Source: JAAYFT01 sp036562765 (GTDB lineage Bacteria; Bacillota; Clostridia; Tissierellales; Tissierellaceae). Taken from it: DNA of 29,255 bases. This document shows positions 7,458 through 15,883 of the stretch, piece by piece. The stretch lies in contig DATCJO010000078.1 of the NCBI GenBank assembly GCA_036562765.1, forward strand, positions 1 through 29,255, given 5' to 3'. The translations under genes and the position numbers were made by a program. How positions within the stretch are numbered: position 1 is the first letter of the stretch; every line of letters starts with the position of its first letter. A model generated the notes under the pieces. The model was not told the origin of the DNA. It ran no database searches and saw only the letters and a list, made by a program, of their open reading frames with translations.

Positions 7458-7832
7458 ATGAAAAAGTTTACAAAGGTAGTTGCTGCATTGTCAGTTGCTG
7501 CAATTTTAGCTAGTGGTTGTAGTAAATCTACAAATACTGGAAGTTCTAACGGTCCAGCTACATACAAAGCTGGAACTTATACTGCTACTTCACAAGGTAA
7601 TAATGGAGAAGTAAAGGTAGAAGTAGTTTTTACAGATGATAAAATAGATTCAATAACTATAGTTGAACATCAAGAAACTCCAGGCCTTGGTGATGCAGCA
7701 ATGGAAAAGTTGATAAGTGATATATTAGACAAACAATCAGCTGATGTAGATGTAGTTTCTGGTGCTACTAATTCAAGCAACGCTTTAATAAACGCAGTAA
7801 AAGACTGCATGAATCAAGCTAAAGGAAATTAA
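7458..7832 (+). CDS. Small FMN-binding lipoprotein
   Basis: This 124-residue protein has a lipoprotein signal peptide (positively charged MKKFTK, hydrophobic core, ASGC with Cys21), a short Ser/Thr/Gly-rich linker and one FMN-binding domain (about 38-118). SGATNSS at 101-107 gives Thr104 as the likely site of covalent FMN, attached outside the membrane by ApbE. Stand-alone domains like this are thought to act in extracytoplasmic electron transfer. The neighbours do not show which reductase it serves. The partial flavoprotein at 1-642, with the same signal-plus-FMN layout, is a possible partner elsewhere in the window. It has its own promoter and terminator, so it is transcribed alone. Confidence 0.9.
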   Translation: MKKFTKVVAALSVAAILASGCSKSTNTGSSNGPATYKAGTYTATSQGNNGEVKVEVVFTDDKIDSITIVEHQETPGLGDAAMEKLISDILDKQSADVDVVSGATNSSNALINAVKDCMNQAKGN

Positions 7833-7847
7833 AAAGTTCAAATACTC

Positions 7848-7894
7848 TTTAAAAGGCGATTAGGTTTTATACTTAATCGCCTTTTAAATTTTTT
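7848..7894 (+). terminator. Terminator after the FMN-binding lipoprotein gene
   Basis: Stem TTTAAAAGGCGATTA with its exact complement around an 11-base loop, followed by a T run. Confidence 0.92.
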
Positions 7895-8015
7895 AATAAA
7901 CTAAAATTTGACTAAATCAAAGCATATTTTGTGAAAAAATGTTTAAAATCATTTTTTTTGAGTAAAAATTAAATGTAATTTTTTTATCAATTTGACAGTG
8001 AAGGAGAGAATGACC

Positions 8016-9824
8016 ATGAATGAAGTCAAGCCACCTAAAAAGCCTTTAATATACTATTATGGAATTGTATTATTAATACTAATGCTCTTTAATTTGTTTG
8101 CTCTTCCTTGGATTACACGAAGGGCAATAAAAATAGTTGATTACAGCACTTTTATGGAAATGACTGAAAATAAACAAATTGGCAGAGTTGAAATACAAGA
8201 AAATCAAATAATATTTACTGATAAAGACAATAAGACGATTTACATGACAGGTGTAGTTAATGATCCAGGATTAGCTGAAAGGCTATATCGTTCTGGTGCA
8301 AAATTTTCAGGTGAAATATATAAAGAAGCCTCACCTTTGTTGAAAATACTATTTAACTGGATTATACCCATTTTAATATTTATTGGTATAGGAAAATATA
8401 TATCGAAGAAGATGATGAACAAGGCCAGTGGGAATTCGCTGATGTTTGGATTAGGCAAATCCAATGCAAAAATCTATGTGCCATCTACAGGGGGTATTAA
8501 GTTTAGCGATGTAGCTGGACAAGATGAAGCAAAGGAAAGCCTAAAGGAAATTGTAGATTATCTTCACAATCCAACTAAATACAGGGAAATAGGCGCTTCA
8601 ATGCCAAAAGGGGTATTACTTGTAGGACCTCCTGGTACTGGTAAAACAATGCTTGCAAAAGCAGTTGCAGGAGAAGCCAATGTACCATTTTTCTCAATTT
8701 CTGGTTCAGAATTTGTAGAGATGTTTGTAGGGCTAGGAGCAGCAAAAGTTAGGGACCTTTTTAAACAAGCTAAAGAAAAAGCCCCATGTATAATATTTAT
8801 AGATGAAATAGATGCCATTGGCAAAAAGCGTAACGCAAGCGTTATGGGGAATGATGAAAGAGAGCAAACTTTAAATCAGCTTTTAACTGAAATGGATGGA
8901 TTTGAAGAAAATACAGGTGTTGTTATTTTAGCTGCTACAAACCAACCTGAAGCTTTAGACCCTGCCCTCACTCGACCTGGAAGGTTTGATAGAAGGATTC
9001 CAGTGGAACTTCCCGATTTAAAGGGTAGAGAGGAAATTTTAAAGGTGCATGCCAAAAAGATTAAGTTGGCAGATGATATAGATTTTACTAAAATAGCTAG
9101 AATGTCTCCAGGTGCTTCTGGTGCTGAACTAGCCAATATAGTTAATGAAGCAGCACTTCGTGCCATAAGGGATGGACGTAAATATGTTACACAAGAAGAT
9201 TTAGAAGAAAGCATTGAGGTTGTAATTGCAGGGTATCAAAAGAAAAATGCTATTTTAACAGATAAGGAAAAATGGATTGTGGCATATCATGAAATAGGGC
9301 ATGCTTTGGTTGCTGCTAAGCAAACTAATTCTGCCCCTATTGAAAAGATTACTATTATTCCTCGTACATCTGGAGCATTGGGATATACCATGCAGGTTGA
9401 AGAAGGGGACCGCTATTTGATGACTAAGGAAGAGCTTGAAAACAGAATTGCCACATTAACAGGAGGAAGGGCAGCAGAAGAAATAGTTTTTGGTTCAATT
9501 ACAACAGGTGCAGCTAATGATATAGAAAAGGCTACAAAATTGGCTAGGGCTATGATTACGCGCTTTGGCATGAGTGAAAATTTTGGAATGGTAGCTTTGG
9601 AAACTGTTACTAACCAATATTTAGGTGGAGAGACATCCCTAGCTTGTTCTACTGAAACACAAACTGAAATCGATAGGCAAGTGATAGGGCTTGTGAGAAA
9701 GCAATATGAAAAGGCAAAGAATATATTGAAGGAAAACAGAGAAAAACTAGACCAGCTTGCGAAATACCTCTACGAAAAGGAAACAATTACTGGTGATGAG
9801 TTCATGGCAATTCTTAATTCTTAA
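8016..9824 (+). CDS. ftsH: ATP-dependent zinc metalloprotease FtsH
   Basis: This membrane-bound AAA protease degrades short-lived and misassembled proteins. I place the start at ATG 8016 (602 residues): AAGGAG at 8001-8006 sits 9 bases upstream, whereas the longer frame from TTG 7992 would place that site inside the gene. Helices at about 11-33 and 110-128 flank an extracytoplasmic loop. Walker A GPPGTGKT is at 204-211, Walker B FIDEID at 261-266, the second region of homology AATNQPEALDPALTRPGRFDRR-like stretch at 306-327, pore residue Phe237, zinc motif HEIGH at 425-429 and the third ligand Asp in GAANDIEKAT. HEIGH instead of the common HEAGH keeps both His and the catalytic Glu. It may be one of two FtsH paralogues in the genome. 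Confidence 0.95.
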   Translation: MNEVKPPKKPLIYYYGIVLLILMLFNLFALPWITRRAIKIVDYSTFMEMTENKQIGRVEIQENQIIFTDKDNKTIYMTGVVNDPGLAERLYRSGAKFSGEIYKEASPLLKILFNWIIPILIFIGIGKYISKKMMNKASGNSLMFGLGKSNAKIYVPSTGGIKFSDVAGQDEAKESLKEIVDYLHNPTKYREIGASMPKGVLLVGPPGTGKTMLAKAVAGEANVPFFSISGSEFVEMFVGLGAAKVRDLFKQAKEKAPCIIFIDEIDAIGKKRNASVMGNDEREQTLNQLLTEMDGFEENTGVVILAATNQPEALDPALTRPGRFDRRIPVELPDLKGREEILKVHAKKIKLADDIDFTKIARMSPGASGAELANIVNEAALRAIRDGRKYVTQEDLEESIEVVIAGYQKKNAILTDKEKWIVAYHEIGHALVAAKQTNSAPIEKITIIPRTSGALGYTMQVEEGDRYLMTKEELENRIATLTGGRAAEEIVFGSITTGAANDIEKATKLARAMITRFGMSENFGMVALETVTNQYLGGETSLACSTETQTEIDRQVIGLVRKQYEKAKNILKENREKLDQLAKYLYEKETITGDEFMAILNS

Positions 9825-9830
9825 TTTTTT

Positions 9831-9856
9831 CCCTAGATTTAATCTAGGGTTTTTTT
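9831..9856 (+). terminator. Terminator after ftsH
   Basis: CCCTAGA/TCTAGGG stem with a five-base loop, followed by seven T residues. Confidence 0.92.
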
Positions 9857-9881
9857 GAATAATGTCAAATATAATATTTTA

Positions 9882-9901
9882 GTTAACTCGTTAAAGTTAA
9901 C
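9882..9901. promoter_or_regulatory. TTAAC-type palindromic repeats upstream of the ZIP transporter gene
   Basis: GTTAAC occurs at 9882-9887 and again at 9896-9901, and TTAAC-TC-GTTAA reads as a palindrome at 9883-9894. It lies about 95 bases before the metal transporter gene, so a metalloregulator site is possible, but no known box is matched and AT-rich chance is not excluded. Confidence 0.25.
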
Positions 9902-9995
9902 AGGAATTTAAAAGGAAGGAACTGAATAGTATTTAATTGTATTAAAACAATTTTAATTATATAATTAAATTATCGTATAACAAGGGGGTGTACCA

Positions 9996-10805
9996 ATGAG
10001 TGGCAATAATGTCATATTTGCATTTGCATTAACGCTTCTTGCTGGGTTATCAACTGGAATTGGTAGCGCACTGTCTTTGTTAACAAAGAAGACTAGTACT
10101 AAATTTTTATCAGCTGCTTTAGGTTTTTCTGCTGGCGTTATGATATATGTTTCCTTTGTAGAAATTTTTGCTAATGCTAGAGATGCACTGGTTTCTGCCT
10201 TTGGCGTGCGTGGAGGAAACTGGGCAACTGCAGGAGGATTTTTCCTAGGCATTTTAATTATTACACTGATAGATAAATTCATTCCATCAACTGCTAATCC
10301 CCACGAAGTCCATACTGTTGAGGAAATGGACGGAACCAGTGAAGAGCATAAATCAAATTTAATGAGAATGGGATTGTTTACTGCATTGGCAATAGCAATT
10401 CACAACTTCCCAGAAGGCCTTGCAACTTTTACAGCTGCACTAAGCGACACCCATTTAGGTATTCCAATAGCTGTTGCCATAGCTATTCACAATATTCCTG
10501 AAGGGATAGCGGTTGCAGTACCAATATTCTATGCAACAGGTGATAAAAAGCAAGCTTTTAAGCTATCATTTTTATCTGGATTGTCAGAACCTCTTGGCGC
10601 ATTAATAGGATATATTGTATTGTATAGGTTTATTAATGATATTGTATTTGGATTTATATTTGCTGCTATAGCAGGGATTATGGTCTATATAAGCCTTGAT
10701 GAATTATTGCCATCAGCAGAAGAATATGGAGAACACCATATTGCCATTTACGGATTGATTGCAGGTATGGCTCTTATGGCTCTTAGCTTATTATTATTCA
10801 TATAA
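9996..10805 (+). CDS. zupT: ZIP-family metal (zinc) transporter ZupT
   Basis: This 269-residue protein has about eight hydrophobic segments and takes up Zn2+ and related divalent metals across the cytoplasmic membrane. The two signature metal-binding helices carry HNFPEG at 136-141 and HNIPEG at 165-170. A polar, His-containing loop (about 98-122) lies before them, as in other ZIP proteins. Length and motif order match ZupT of the GufA branch. Translation starts at ATG behind GGGGGTG. The next two genes follow with 13- and 30-base gaps and their own ribosome binding sites, so the three probably form one transcript. Confidence 0.93.
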   Translation: MSGNNVIFAFALTLLAGLSTGIGSALSLLTKKTSTKFLSAALGFSAGVMIYVSFVEIFANARDALVSAFGVRGGNWATAGGFFLGILIITLIDKFIPSTANPHEVHTVEEMDGTSEEHKSNLMRMGLFTALAIAIHNFPEGLATFTAALSDTHLGIPIAVAIAIHNIPEGIAVAVPIFYATGDKKQAFKLSFLSGLSEPLGALIGYIVLYRFINDIVFGFIFAAIAGIMVYISLDELLPSAEEYGEHHIAIYGLIAGMALMALSLLLFI

Positions 10806-10818
10806 AGGAGGAATAATT

Positions 10819-11487
10819 TTGGAAAACAGGGCATTTTCTGTTCCAATAAAGAGTAATCCTGGCATAAAGGTTAATGTGATTCCGGGCCATTTTAGCACAA
10901 AGCACTATCATTCCACCCATTATGTGGATTTATGCAACCTTAAGTATAATTCAACTGTTGCAAATAATGTTGCTAAGGAATTGGCACTTCCATATATGGC
11001 AAATAAACTTGTTGACACCATTGTTTGCATAGAAGGGACAGAAATAATTGGTGCATATTTAGCAAAGGAGCTGACAAGCGAAGGTGCATTAGTTCTAAAT
11101 GCAGGCAGGGATATTAATGTACTGACACCTAAAGTCAATATCCACAGAAAGTTGGTATTTAGAACTAATACTCAGGAGTTAATTTATAATAAGAATATCA
11201 TTCTCTTAGTATCAATGATGGCAAGAGGTGTATTAGTAAACAGTGCACTGGAATGCCTTGCTTATTATGGTGGTAAAGTAATCGGGATATCAACTTTGTT
11301 TAATGCTCTTCCTGAAAATCATGAATATGGCAATAAAACTTTCTTTAGGAATATTGAAGTTCATTCATTGTTTACAGACAAGGATATACCTGGATATAAG
11401 ATTTCCAGCCCAAGTGAATGTGAAGCATGCAAGGAAGGCAGAGGGCTTGATGCAATAATTTTAGATGATGGATATATAAGGATATAA
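10819..11487 (+). CDS. Phosphoribosyltransferase-fold protein (orotate PRTase-like) with degenerate PRPP loop
   Basis: I take TTG 10819 as the start (222 residues) because AAAGGAGG lies just before it; an upstream ATG at 10759 would run into zupT. The layout is that of a PRTase-like family I recall from Clostridia and often labelled orotate phosphoribosyltransferase: N-terminal PGHFSTKHYHSTHYVDL, then DTIVCIEGTEIIGAYLA (66-82), and a beta strand plus loop at 128-144. At that loop, where active members have two acidic or small residues followed by TTG-K/G-T, this protein reads LLVSMMARGVLV, so the PRPP-binding signature is missing. A C-terminal CEAC (201-204) with a nearby DAI segment matches the family tail. 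Catalytic activity is doubtful; binding or regulation is as likely. It lies between zupT and an OadB-like gene. Confidence 0.6.
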   Translation: MENRAFSVPIKSNPGIKVNVIPGHFSTKHYHSTHYVDLCNLKYNSTVANNVAKELALPYMANKLVDTIVCIEGTEIIGAYLAKELTSEGALVLNAGRDINVLTPKVNIHRKLVFRTNTQELIYNKNIILLVSMMARGVLVNSALECLAYYGGKVIGISTLFNALPENHEYGNKTFFRNIEVHSLFTDKDIPGYKISSPSECEACKEGRGLDAIILDDGYIRI

Positions 11488-11517
11488 ACAAAAGATAAAA
11501 CTGAGGAGTTGGTTTAA

Positions 11518-12657
11518 TTGTCATCATGGGAAAGCCTATCAAGTATTACTATTCTTGGAGTTAGTGTACCACAAGTTGTAATGTTGATAATTGCAGTATT
11601 ATTAGCATATATAGCTATAACAAAGAAATATGAACCGTTATTGCTTCTTCCTCTTGCCTTTGGGATGATAATTGCCAATGTCCCTTTTTCAGGGCTATCA
11701 GCATTTGATGAAGGTGGACTTATCTATTATTTATATAAAGGAATTAAAATGGGAATTTATCCACCTCTGATTTTTTTGTGTATAGGGACTATGACTGATT
11801 TCAGCTCATTGCTGGCTTCTCCAATCGTAAGTGCACTAATTGGCTTAGGAGGCCAATTAGGCATTTTTGTTGCTGCAGCTTGTGCATATCTACTTGGGAA
11901 GGTTATGCCCAATGTTTTTTCTTTTTCTATAAAAGATGCCATATCTATTGGCATGATTGGAAGTGCAAGTGGTCCTACTACTATTTATACTGCTAGCGTG
12001 TTGTCGCCAGCTTTTCTTTCAATAATAACCATTGCTGCTTATTCTTATACATCTTTGGTACCAGTTATTCAACCTCCAATTATGAAAGCGCTTACTAATG
12101 ATAAAGAAAGAACTGCAGTAATGCCACCACCTAAAAGGGTAAACCGTACTGAAAAGATTGCTTTTTCAATTATTGTTACTATTTTGGCCTTATATTTTGT
12201 TCCACAAGCTGGTTCCTTGATAGCTATGTTGATGTTGGGGAACCTAATTAAGGAAAGTGGAGTTACTGACAGATATATTAATACACTACAAAATCATCTT
12301 TTAAATATTTTGACATTGTTAATTGGCATTTCTGTTGGGGCAACTGCAACAGCTGATAAGATTTTGAACTTAAATACGCTTATAATTATCATTTTAGGAC
12401 TTATTGCATTTGTTTTTGGGACAATTGGTGGCGTACTTATGGCTAAATTGCTGTATAAAATTACAAAAGGAAGGGTAAATCCACTAATTGGGAATGCAGG
12501 AGTAGCTGCTATGCCCATGGCTGCAAGGGTATCCCAAAAAATGGGACAAGAATACAATCCTCAAAACCATCTTTTAATGCATTCCATGGGGCCCATAGTT
12601 GCTGGTAAAATCATTTCTGCAGTTATAGCAGGCATATTTATTTCATATTTTGGATAG
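11518..12657 (+). CDS. Sodium-translocating decarboxylase beta-subunit-like membrane protein (OadB family), divergent sodium site
   Basis: This 379-residue protein has the full OadB/GcdB fold with many membrane helices. GLIYYLYKGIKMGIYPPLIF, MTDFSSLLASP, AAYSYTSLVPVIQPP and NPLIGNAGVAAMPMAAR are unmistakable family signatures. Using a constant offset of 52 from Klebsiella OadB numbering (from memory), Tyr229 (Y177), Asn373 (N321), Gly377 (G325) and Arg389 (R337) are kept. Asp203 of the GADGPT motif is Ser151 (GSASGPT), Ser382 is Ala330, and the Asn of GPNVAG is Ile360. Loss of Asp203 argues against normal sodium pumping. No carboxyltransferase, biotin carrier or gamma subunit gene lies nearby. 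The start is TTG with GAGGAG upstream, in a presumed operon with zupT and the PRTase-like gene. A transport or coupling role not driven by decarboxylation is possible but unproven. Confidence 0.82.
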   Translation: MSSWESLSSITILGVSVPQVVMLIIAVLLAYIAITKKYEPLLLLPLAFGMIIANVPFSGLSAFDEGGLIYYLYKGIKMGIYPPLIFLCIGTMTDFSSLLASPIVSALIGLGGQLGIFVAAACAYLLGKVMPNVFSFSIKDAISIGMIGSASGPTTIYTASVLSPAFLSIITIAAYSYTSLVPVIQPPIMKALTNDKERTAVMPPPKRVNRTEKIAFSIIVTILALYFVPQAGSLIAMLMLGNLIKESGVTDRYINTLQNHLLNILTLLIGISVGATATADKILNLNTLIIIILGLIAFVFGTIGGVLMAKLLYKITKGRVNPLIGNAGVAAMPMAARVSQKMGQEYNPQNHLLMHSMGPIVAGKIISAVIAGIFISYFG

Positions 12658-12662
12658 TAATT

Positions 12663-12698
12663 AAAAAGCCATGAGTTTATTAGACTTGTGGCTTTTTT
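12663..12698 (+). terminator. Terminator closing the zupT-PRTase-oadB-like unit
   Basis: AAAAAGCCA pairs with TGGCTTTTT, with further wobble pairs inside, followed by T residues. Confidence 0.85.
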
Positions 12699-12781
12699 GA
12701 TTTATATGAAATGCATAAAAGGGTTAAATAAGGTATAATAAAATCAAGATAAAATTATATTATAAGGAAAGTGATTTTGCT

Positions 12782-13126
12782 ATGGATAGAAAAAGGGAAT
12801 TAAAACAGATTTATAAGAGTATGAAGCCTGACATGGGAGTATTTGTTATTAGATATAACGACAGCAACAGATGTTATCTTGAAAGTGCTCATAATTTAAA
12901 ATCAGCCATAAACAGTACTAGATTCAAGTTGAATTTTGGAAATCATCCAAATAAGGAACTGCAAAGAGCTTGGAAAGAGAAGGGAGAACAATCTTTTACA
13001 ATAGAGATATTGGAAAAATTAAAATATGATGAAGATGAATCTAAAAGTGATTATGGCGAAGAATTAGAAATTTTAAAGATGATTTGGAAGGAAAGGCTAT
13101 CTAAGGAAGGAGCAGAGTTCTTTTAA
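12782..13126 (+). CDS. GIY-YIG nuclease-like small protein
   Basis: This 114-residue protein matches a small GIY-YIG-related group common in Clostridia and bacilli. MKPDMGVFVIRYNDSNRCYLE at about 14-34 is the degenerate form of the two signature strands (GVF for GIY, YLE for YIG), followed by NSTRFKLNFGNHPNKELQRAWKEKGEQSF and a charged C-terminal helix. Such single-domain members have no defined role, and the weak signature makes nuclease activity uncertain. A TATAAT at 12734-12739 and GGAAAG site precede it. The aminotransferase gene starts 26 bases downstream, so they are likely co-transcribed. Confidence 0.75.
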   Translation: MDRKRELKQIYKSMKPDMGVFVIRYNDSNRCYLESAHNLKSAINSTRFKLNFGNHPNKELQRAWKEKGEQSFTIEILEKLKYDEDESKSDYGEELEILKMIWKERLSKEGAEFF

Positions 13127-13152
13127 TATATTTTTATAGAAAGGATGAGAGT

Positions 13153-14325
13153 ATGAAATATAATTTTGATGAAGTAATAAATAGGAGAAATTCCAATAGT
13201 GTTAAGTGGGATGTAATAGAAAAGGTCTACAATGATAAGGATATTCTTCCCATGTGGGTTGCTGATATGGACTTTAGGTCCTGCGATGAGATAATTAAGG
13301 CAATAAAGGAAAGAGCTGAACATGGGATTTTTGGATATAGCATGGTTCCAGATTCTACATATGAAGCAATTATAAACTGGGCAAAGAAAAGATACAACTG
13401 GGATATAAAGAAGGAATGGATTCTCTTTACTCCTGGAGTGGTTGCTGGATTTAATTTGGGCATAAGAATCCTCACTAAAGAAAATGATGGGGTAGTTATA
13501 CAGCCACCTATATACCCTCCATTCTTCAGAGTAATTAAAAATAACCATAGGACATTGGTAACTAACCCACTGATAGTAAAAGACGGAAAGTATACAATGG
13601 ATTTTGAAAGCTTGGAAGAAAAGCTGAAGGTTTCCAAGGTATTTATGTTGTGCAGTCCCCACAATCCAGTTGGAAGAGTTTGGACTAGGGAAGAACTTAA
13701 TAAACTTGCTGAACTCTGCTTGAAACACAATGTATTTGTAATATCCGATGAAATTCACTGCGATTTAATATATAAAGGTCATAAACATATTAATACTGCG
13801 TCCCTTTCTAAAGAAATGGAACAAAACACCATTACATTAATTGCGCCAAGCAAGACTTTCAATATTGCTGGATTATATACTTCCATTGCAATAATTCCAA
13901 ATGAAGAAATAAGAAAAAAGTACCAAGAAGAAATTGAAGTATTAGAAATTGGCCATACTTCAATATTTGGCATAGAAGCCCTAGAAGCTGCATATTCTTA
14001 TGGTGAAGAGTGGTTAGAAGAGCTTCTTGTTTATCTTGAAGGAAATGTTGATTATGCAGTAGATTATATAAATAATAGGATACCAAAAATCAAGGTGATA
14101 AAACCAGAAGGTACATACCTTCTATGGCTGGATTGCAGAGAGCTAGGCTTAAATCAAGAAGATTTGAAGAAGTTGATGCTGGAAAAAGCAAAGGTACTCT
14201 TAAATGATGGAGAAACATTTGGGAAAGAAGGAGAAGGATTTTTAAGGCTTAATATTGGTTGTCCTAGAGTTTTACTGGAAGAAGCATTGAAGAGAATTGA
14301 AGATGCAGTAAAAACAGTGATTTAA
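13153..14325 (+). CDS. patB: PatB/MalY-type pyridoxal phosphate aminotransferase (cystathionine beta-lyase)
   Basis: This 390-residue fold-type I PLP enzyme probably cleaves cystathionine or cysteine by beta-elimination (C-S lyase), or acts as an aminotransferase, in the cytoplasm. PLP-binding residues can be placed: Asn171 in SPHNPVGRVW, Asp199 in SDEIHCDL and Lys234 in APSKTFNIAG, the Schiff-base lysine. The start MKYNFDEVINRRNSNSVKWD with LPMWVADMDF is the hallmark of the MalY/PatB subgroup. The C-terminal EGTYLLWLDCR and FLRLNIGCPR complete the domain. A site (AAGGATGAG) lies ahead of the ATG. A symmetrical terminator shared with the convergent degV gene ends it. Confidence 0.92.
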   Translation: MKYNFDEVINRRNSNSVKWDVIEKVYNDKDILPMWVADMDFRSCDEIIKAIKERAEHGIFGYSMVPDSTYEAIINWAKKRYNWDIKKEWILFTPGVVAGFNLGIRILTKENDGVVIQPPIYPPFFRVIKNNHRTLVTNPLIVKDGKYTMDFESLEEKLKVSKVFMLCSPHNPVGRVWTREELNKLAELCLKHNVFVISDEIHCDLIYKGHKHINTASLSKEMEQNTITLIAPSKTFNIAGLYTSIAIIPNEEIRKKYQEEIEVLEIGHTSIFGIEALEAAYSYGEEWLEELLVYLEGNVDYAVDYINNRIPKIKVIKPEGTYLLWLDCRELGLNQEDLKKLMLEKAKVLLNDGETFGKEGEGFLRLNIGCPRVLLEEALKRIEDAVKTVI

Positions 14326-14327
14326 AG

Positions 14328-14360
14328 ATAATGGGCTGTTTGGGAACAGCCCATTATTTT
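14328..14360. terminator. Bidirectional terminator between patB-like gene and degV
   Basis: ATAATGGGCTGTT and its exact complement around a four-base loop. The right arm contains the degV stop codon; both flanks give T runs on their own strand. Confidence 0.85.
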
Positions 14361-15208
14361 GTTTCAAATAGTATTCCTATTGTATTTGGCCCGCAATGTG
14401 AAGATATGGTACAGCTTGCAACAGTAACATAAATTTCTTTGAATTCCATAATATCTAATATGGTCTTTTTAGCTATTTCAATGTATTTATCATCTATGCC
14501 AGCGTGGGTAATGAAGATTTTTTCATTATTAATATTATCATAACTATTTAGTTTATCTTGTATATATTTTATTAAGACCTTTTCAAGGCTGCCTCTGTAT
14601 TTATTTCCTACATCCATTTTTCCGCCAGCAGTGTTGTCCACTTCTATAGATGGCTTAATCTTTAACATGCTAGAAGCAATGCTTGCAACTTTAGAACAGC
14701 GTCCACCAGCATGCATGAAATCCAAGGTATCTAAGATGAAACTAGCATGTATTTTTCTCTTATGCTCATTTAAAATATTAACTATTTCTTCTGCTGGAAG
14801 TCCTTCTTTTATGAGTTCTCCCGCTTTTAGGACTAACAAGCCAGTACCTGAAGAAAGGCTACATGAATCTACTGGATAAACGCTTTTTAATTCGCTAGCT
14901 GCAAGGCAGCAGTTGTTATAGGAGCTTGTTAGAGCACTTCCCAATGTAATATGTATTACTTCATATCCTTCGTCTACCCATGGTTTGAAGTAGTTATAAT
15001 ATTCTGATACATTTATTGCAGAAGTCTTTGGTAGGATTTTCTTTTCTCGATAGACCTTATAAATATCTTCAGGTGTAATATCTACATTATCTTTATAGGT
15101 CTTGTCCTCTAAAAGGATAGTATAAGGATAATAATGAATATCATACTTTTTAGTTAATTCTTCATTTAAATCACATACACTATCTGCACTCAATATAATT
15201 TTTTTCAT
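14354..15208 (-). CDS. DegV-family fatty-acid-binding protein
   Basis: This 284-residue cytoplasmic protein has the two-domain DegV fold, whose members bind fatty acids and serve as FakB-type partners of the fatty acid kinase FakA in Firmicutes. Family features are the start KKIILSADSVCDL, TSAINVSEY (about 61-69), ITLGSALTSSYNN around residue 90 with the ligand-site Ser/Thr residues, and LDFMHAGGRCSK (about 162-173). No fakA gene is nearby, so the kinase link is by family only. The minus-strand start ATG lies after an AAAGGAA site. It has its own promoter and the symmetric terminator. Confidence 0.92.
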   Translation of the reverse strand: MKKIILSADSVCDLNEELTKKYDIHYYPYTILLEDKTYKDNVDITPEDIYKVYREKKILPKTSAINVSEYYNYFKPWVDEGYEVIHITLGSALTSSYNNCCLAASELKSVYPVDSCSLSSGTGLLVLKAGELIKEGLPAEEIVNILNEHKRKIHASFILDTLDFMHAGGRCSKVASIASSMLKIKPSIEVDNTAGGKMDVGNKYRGSLEKVLIKYIQDKLNSYDNINNEKIFITHAGIDDKYIEIAKKTILDIMEFKEIYVTVASCTISSHCGPNTIGILFETK

Positions 15209-15256
15209 ATAGATTTTCCTTTCTTTTTTAAATTTATCAGTATTATGTATATGGTA

Positions 15257-15285
15257 AATATAACTAAAAAATGACGTTTTGTCAA
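15257..15285 (-). promoter_or_regulatory. Promoter of degV
   Basis: On the minus strand: TTGACA (15285-15280), 17 bases, TATATT (15262-15257). A short palindrome TGAC-GTTTT-GTCA (15272-15284) overlaps the -35 and could be an operator. Confidence 0.65.
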
Positions 15286-15388
15286 ATCTTAGCCTATTTA
15301 TCCGTCAATATTCTATAAAACAAAGAAATGGAATAAATACTGAAGATTGTTAAATAATAAATATAAAATGAAAAAAAGAGGTGATTAA

Positions 15389-15883
15389 GTGAAAGATAAA
15401 AGGATTTCTGCAGAGGAGCTTAAGGTACTTATAAAGGAATTTTTGAAAGAACATAAGGATGGCTCACTGGCAACATGTATGAACAACATCCCGAGATGCA
15501 GCCCAGTACAATATGTTGTAGGAAACAACTTAGACATATATATTTTTTCAGCTGGGGGTGAAAAGTTTAAAGCCATATCCCAAAACCCAAATGTATGTCT
15601 TTTAGTAAATACAGAATTTATTAATTTTAGGCAAATTAAAGGGGTACAGGTATTTGGAACTGCAACTACAAGTATAGAAAATCCATCTCTATTTGACGAA
15701 GCAAAGGAATTCCATCCAGATCCATATATCCTGGAAAATGAAAGGGATTATCTAAAGGTAATTAAAATTGTACCAGAGGAAGTAGTTTATTTAGATTCCA
15801 TAGGAGATGGAGATAGGACTAAACAAGTATTAAGGTACAATAATGTAATTATAAAAGAGGATAGGGAACTGGTTCATAGATAA
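15389..15883 (+). CDS. Pyridoxamine 5'-phosphate oxidase-family (FMN split-barrel) protein
   Basis: This 164-residue protein has the flavin split-barrel layout: DGSLATCMNNIPRCSPVQYVV (about 23-43), LDIYIFSAGGEKFKAISQNPNVCLLVNT (50-77) and VQVFGTATT (about 90). These strands usually bind FMN or another flavin-like cofactor at a dimer interface. It is not PdxH itself, and the substrate is unknown; related proteins bind F420, haem or reduce nitro compounds. GTG is the start, with AAAGAGGTGAT upstream. It is divergent from degV and is closed by a terminator that overlaps its stop codon. Confidence 0.82.
   Translation: MKDKRISAEELKVLIKEFLKEHKDGSLATCMNNIPRCSPVQYVVGNNLDIYIFSAGGEKFKAISQNPNVCLLVNTEFINFRQIKGVQVFGTATTSIENPSLFDEAKEFHPDPYILENERDYLKVIKIVPEEVVYLDSIGDGDRTKQVLRYNNVIIKEDRELVHR

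Noticed and set aside
7992..8015. TTG at 7992 as an earlier FtsH start
   Set aside because: The strong AAGGAG site lies downstream of this TTG and in front of the ATG codons, so the shorter FtsH is better supported.
13123..13758. Minus-strand open frame of 211 codons opposite the PatB-like gene
   Set aside because: It lies wholly antisense to a well-supported PLP enzyme, has no ribosome binding site, and its composition (aromatic-rich, no family motif) is typical of an antisense shadow.
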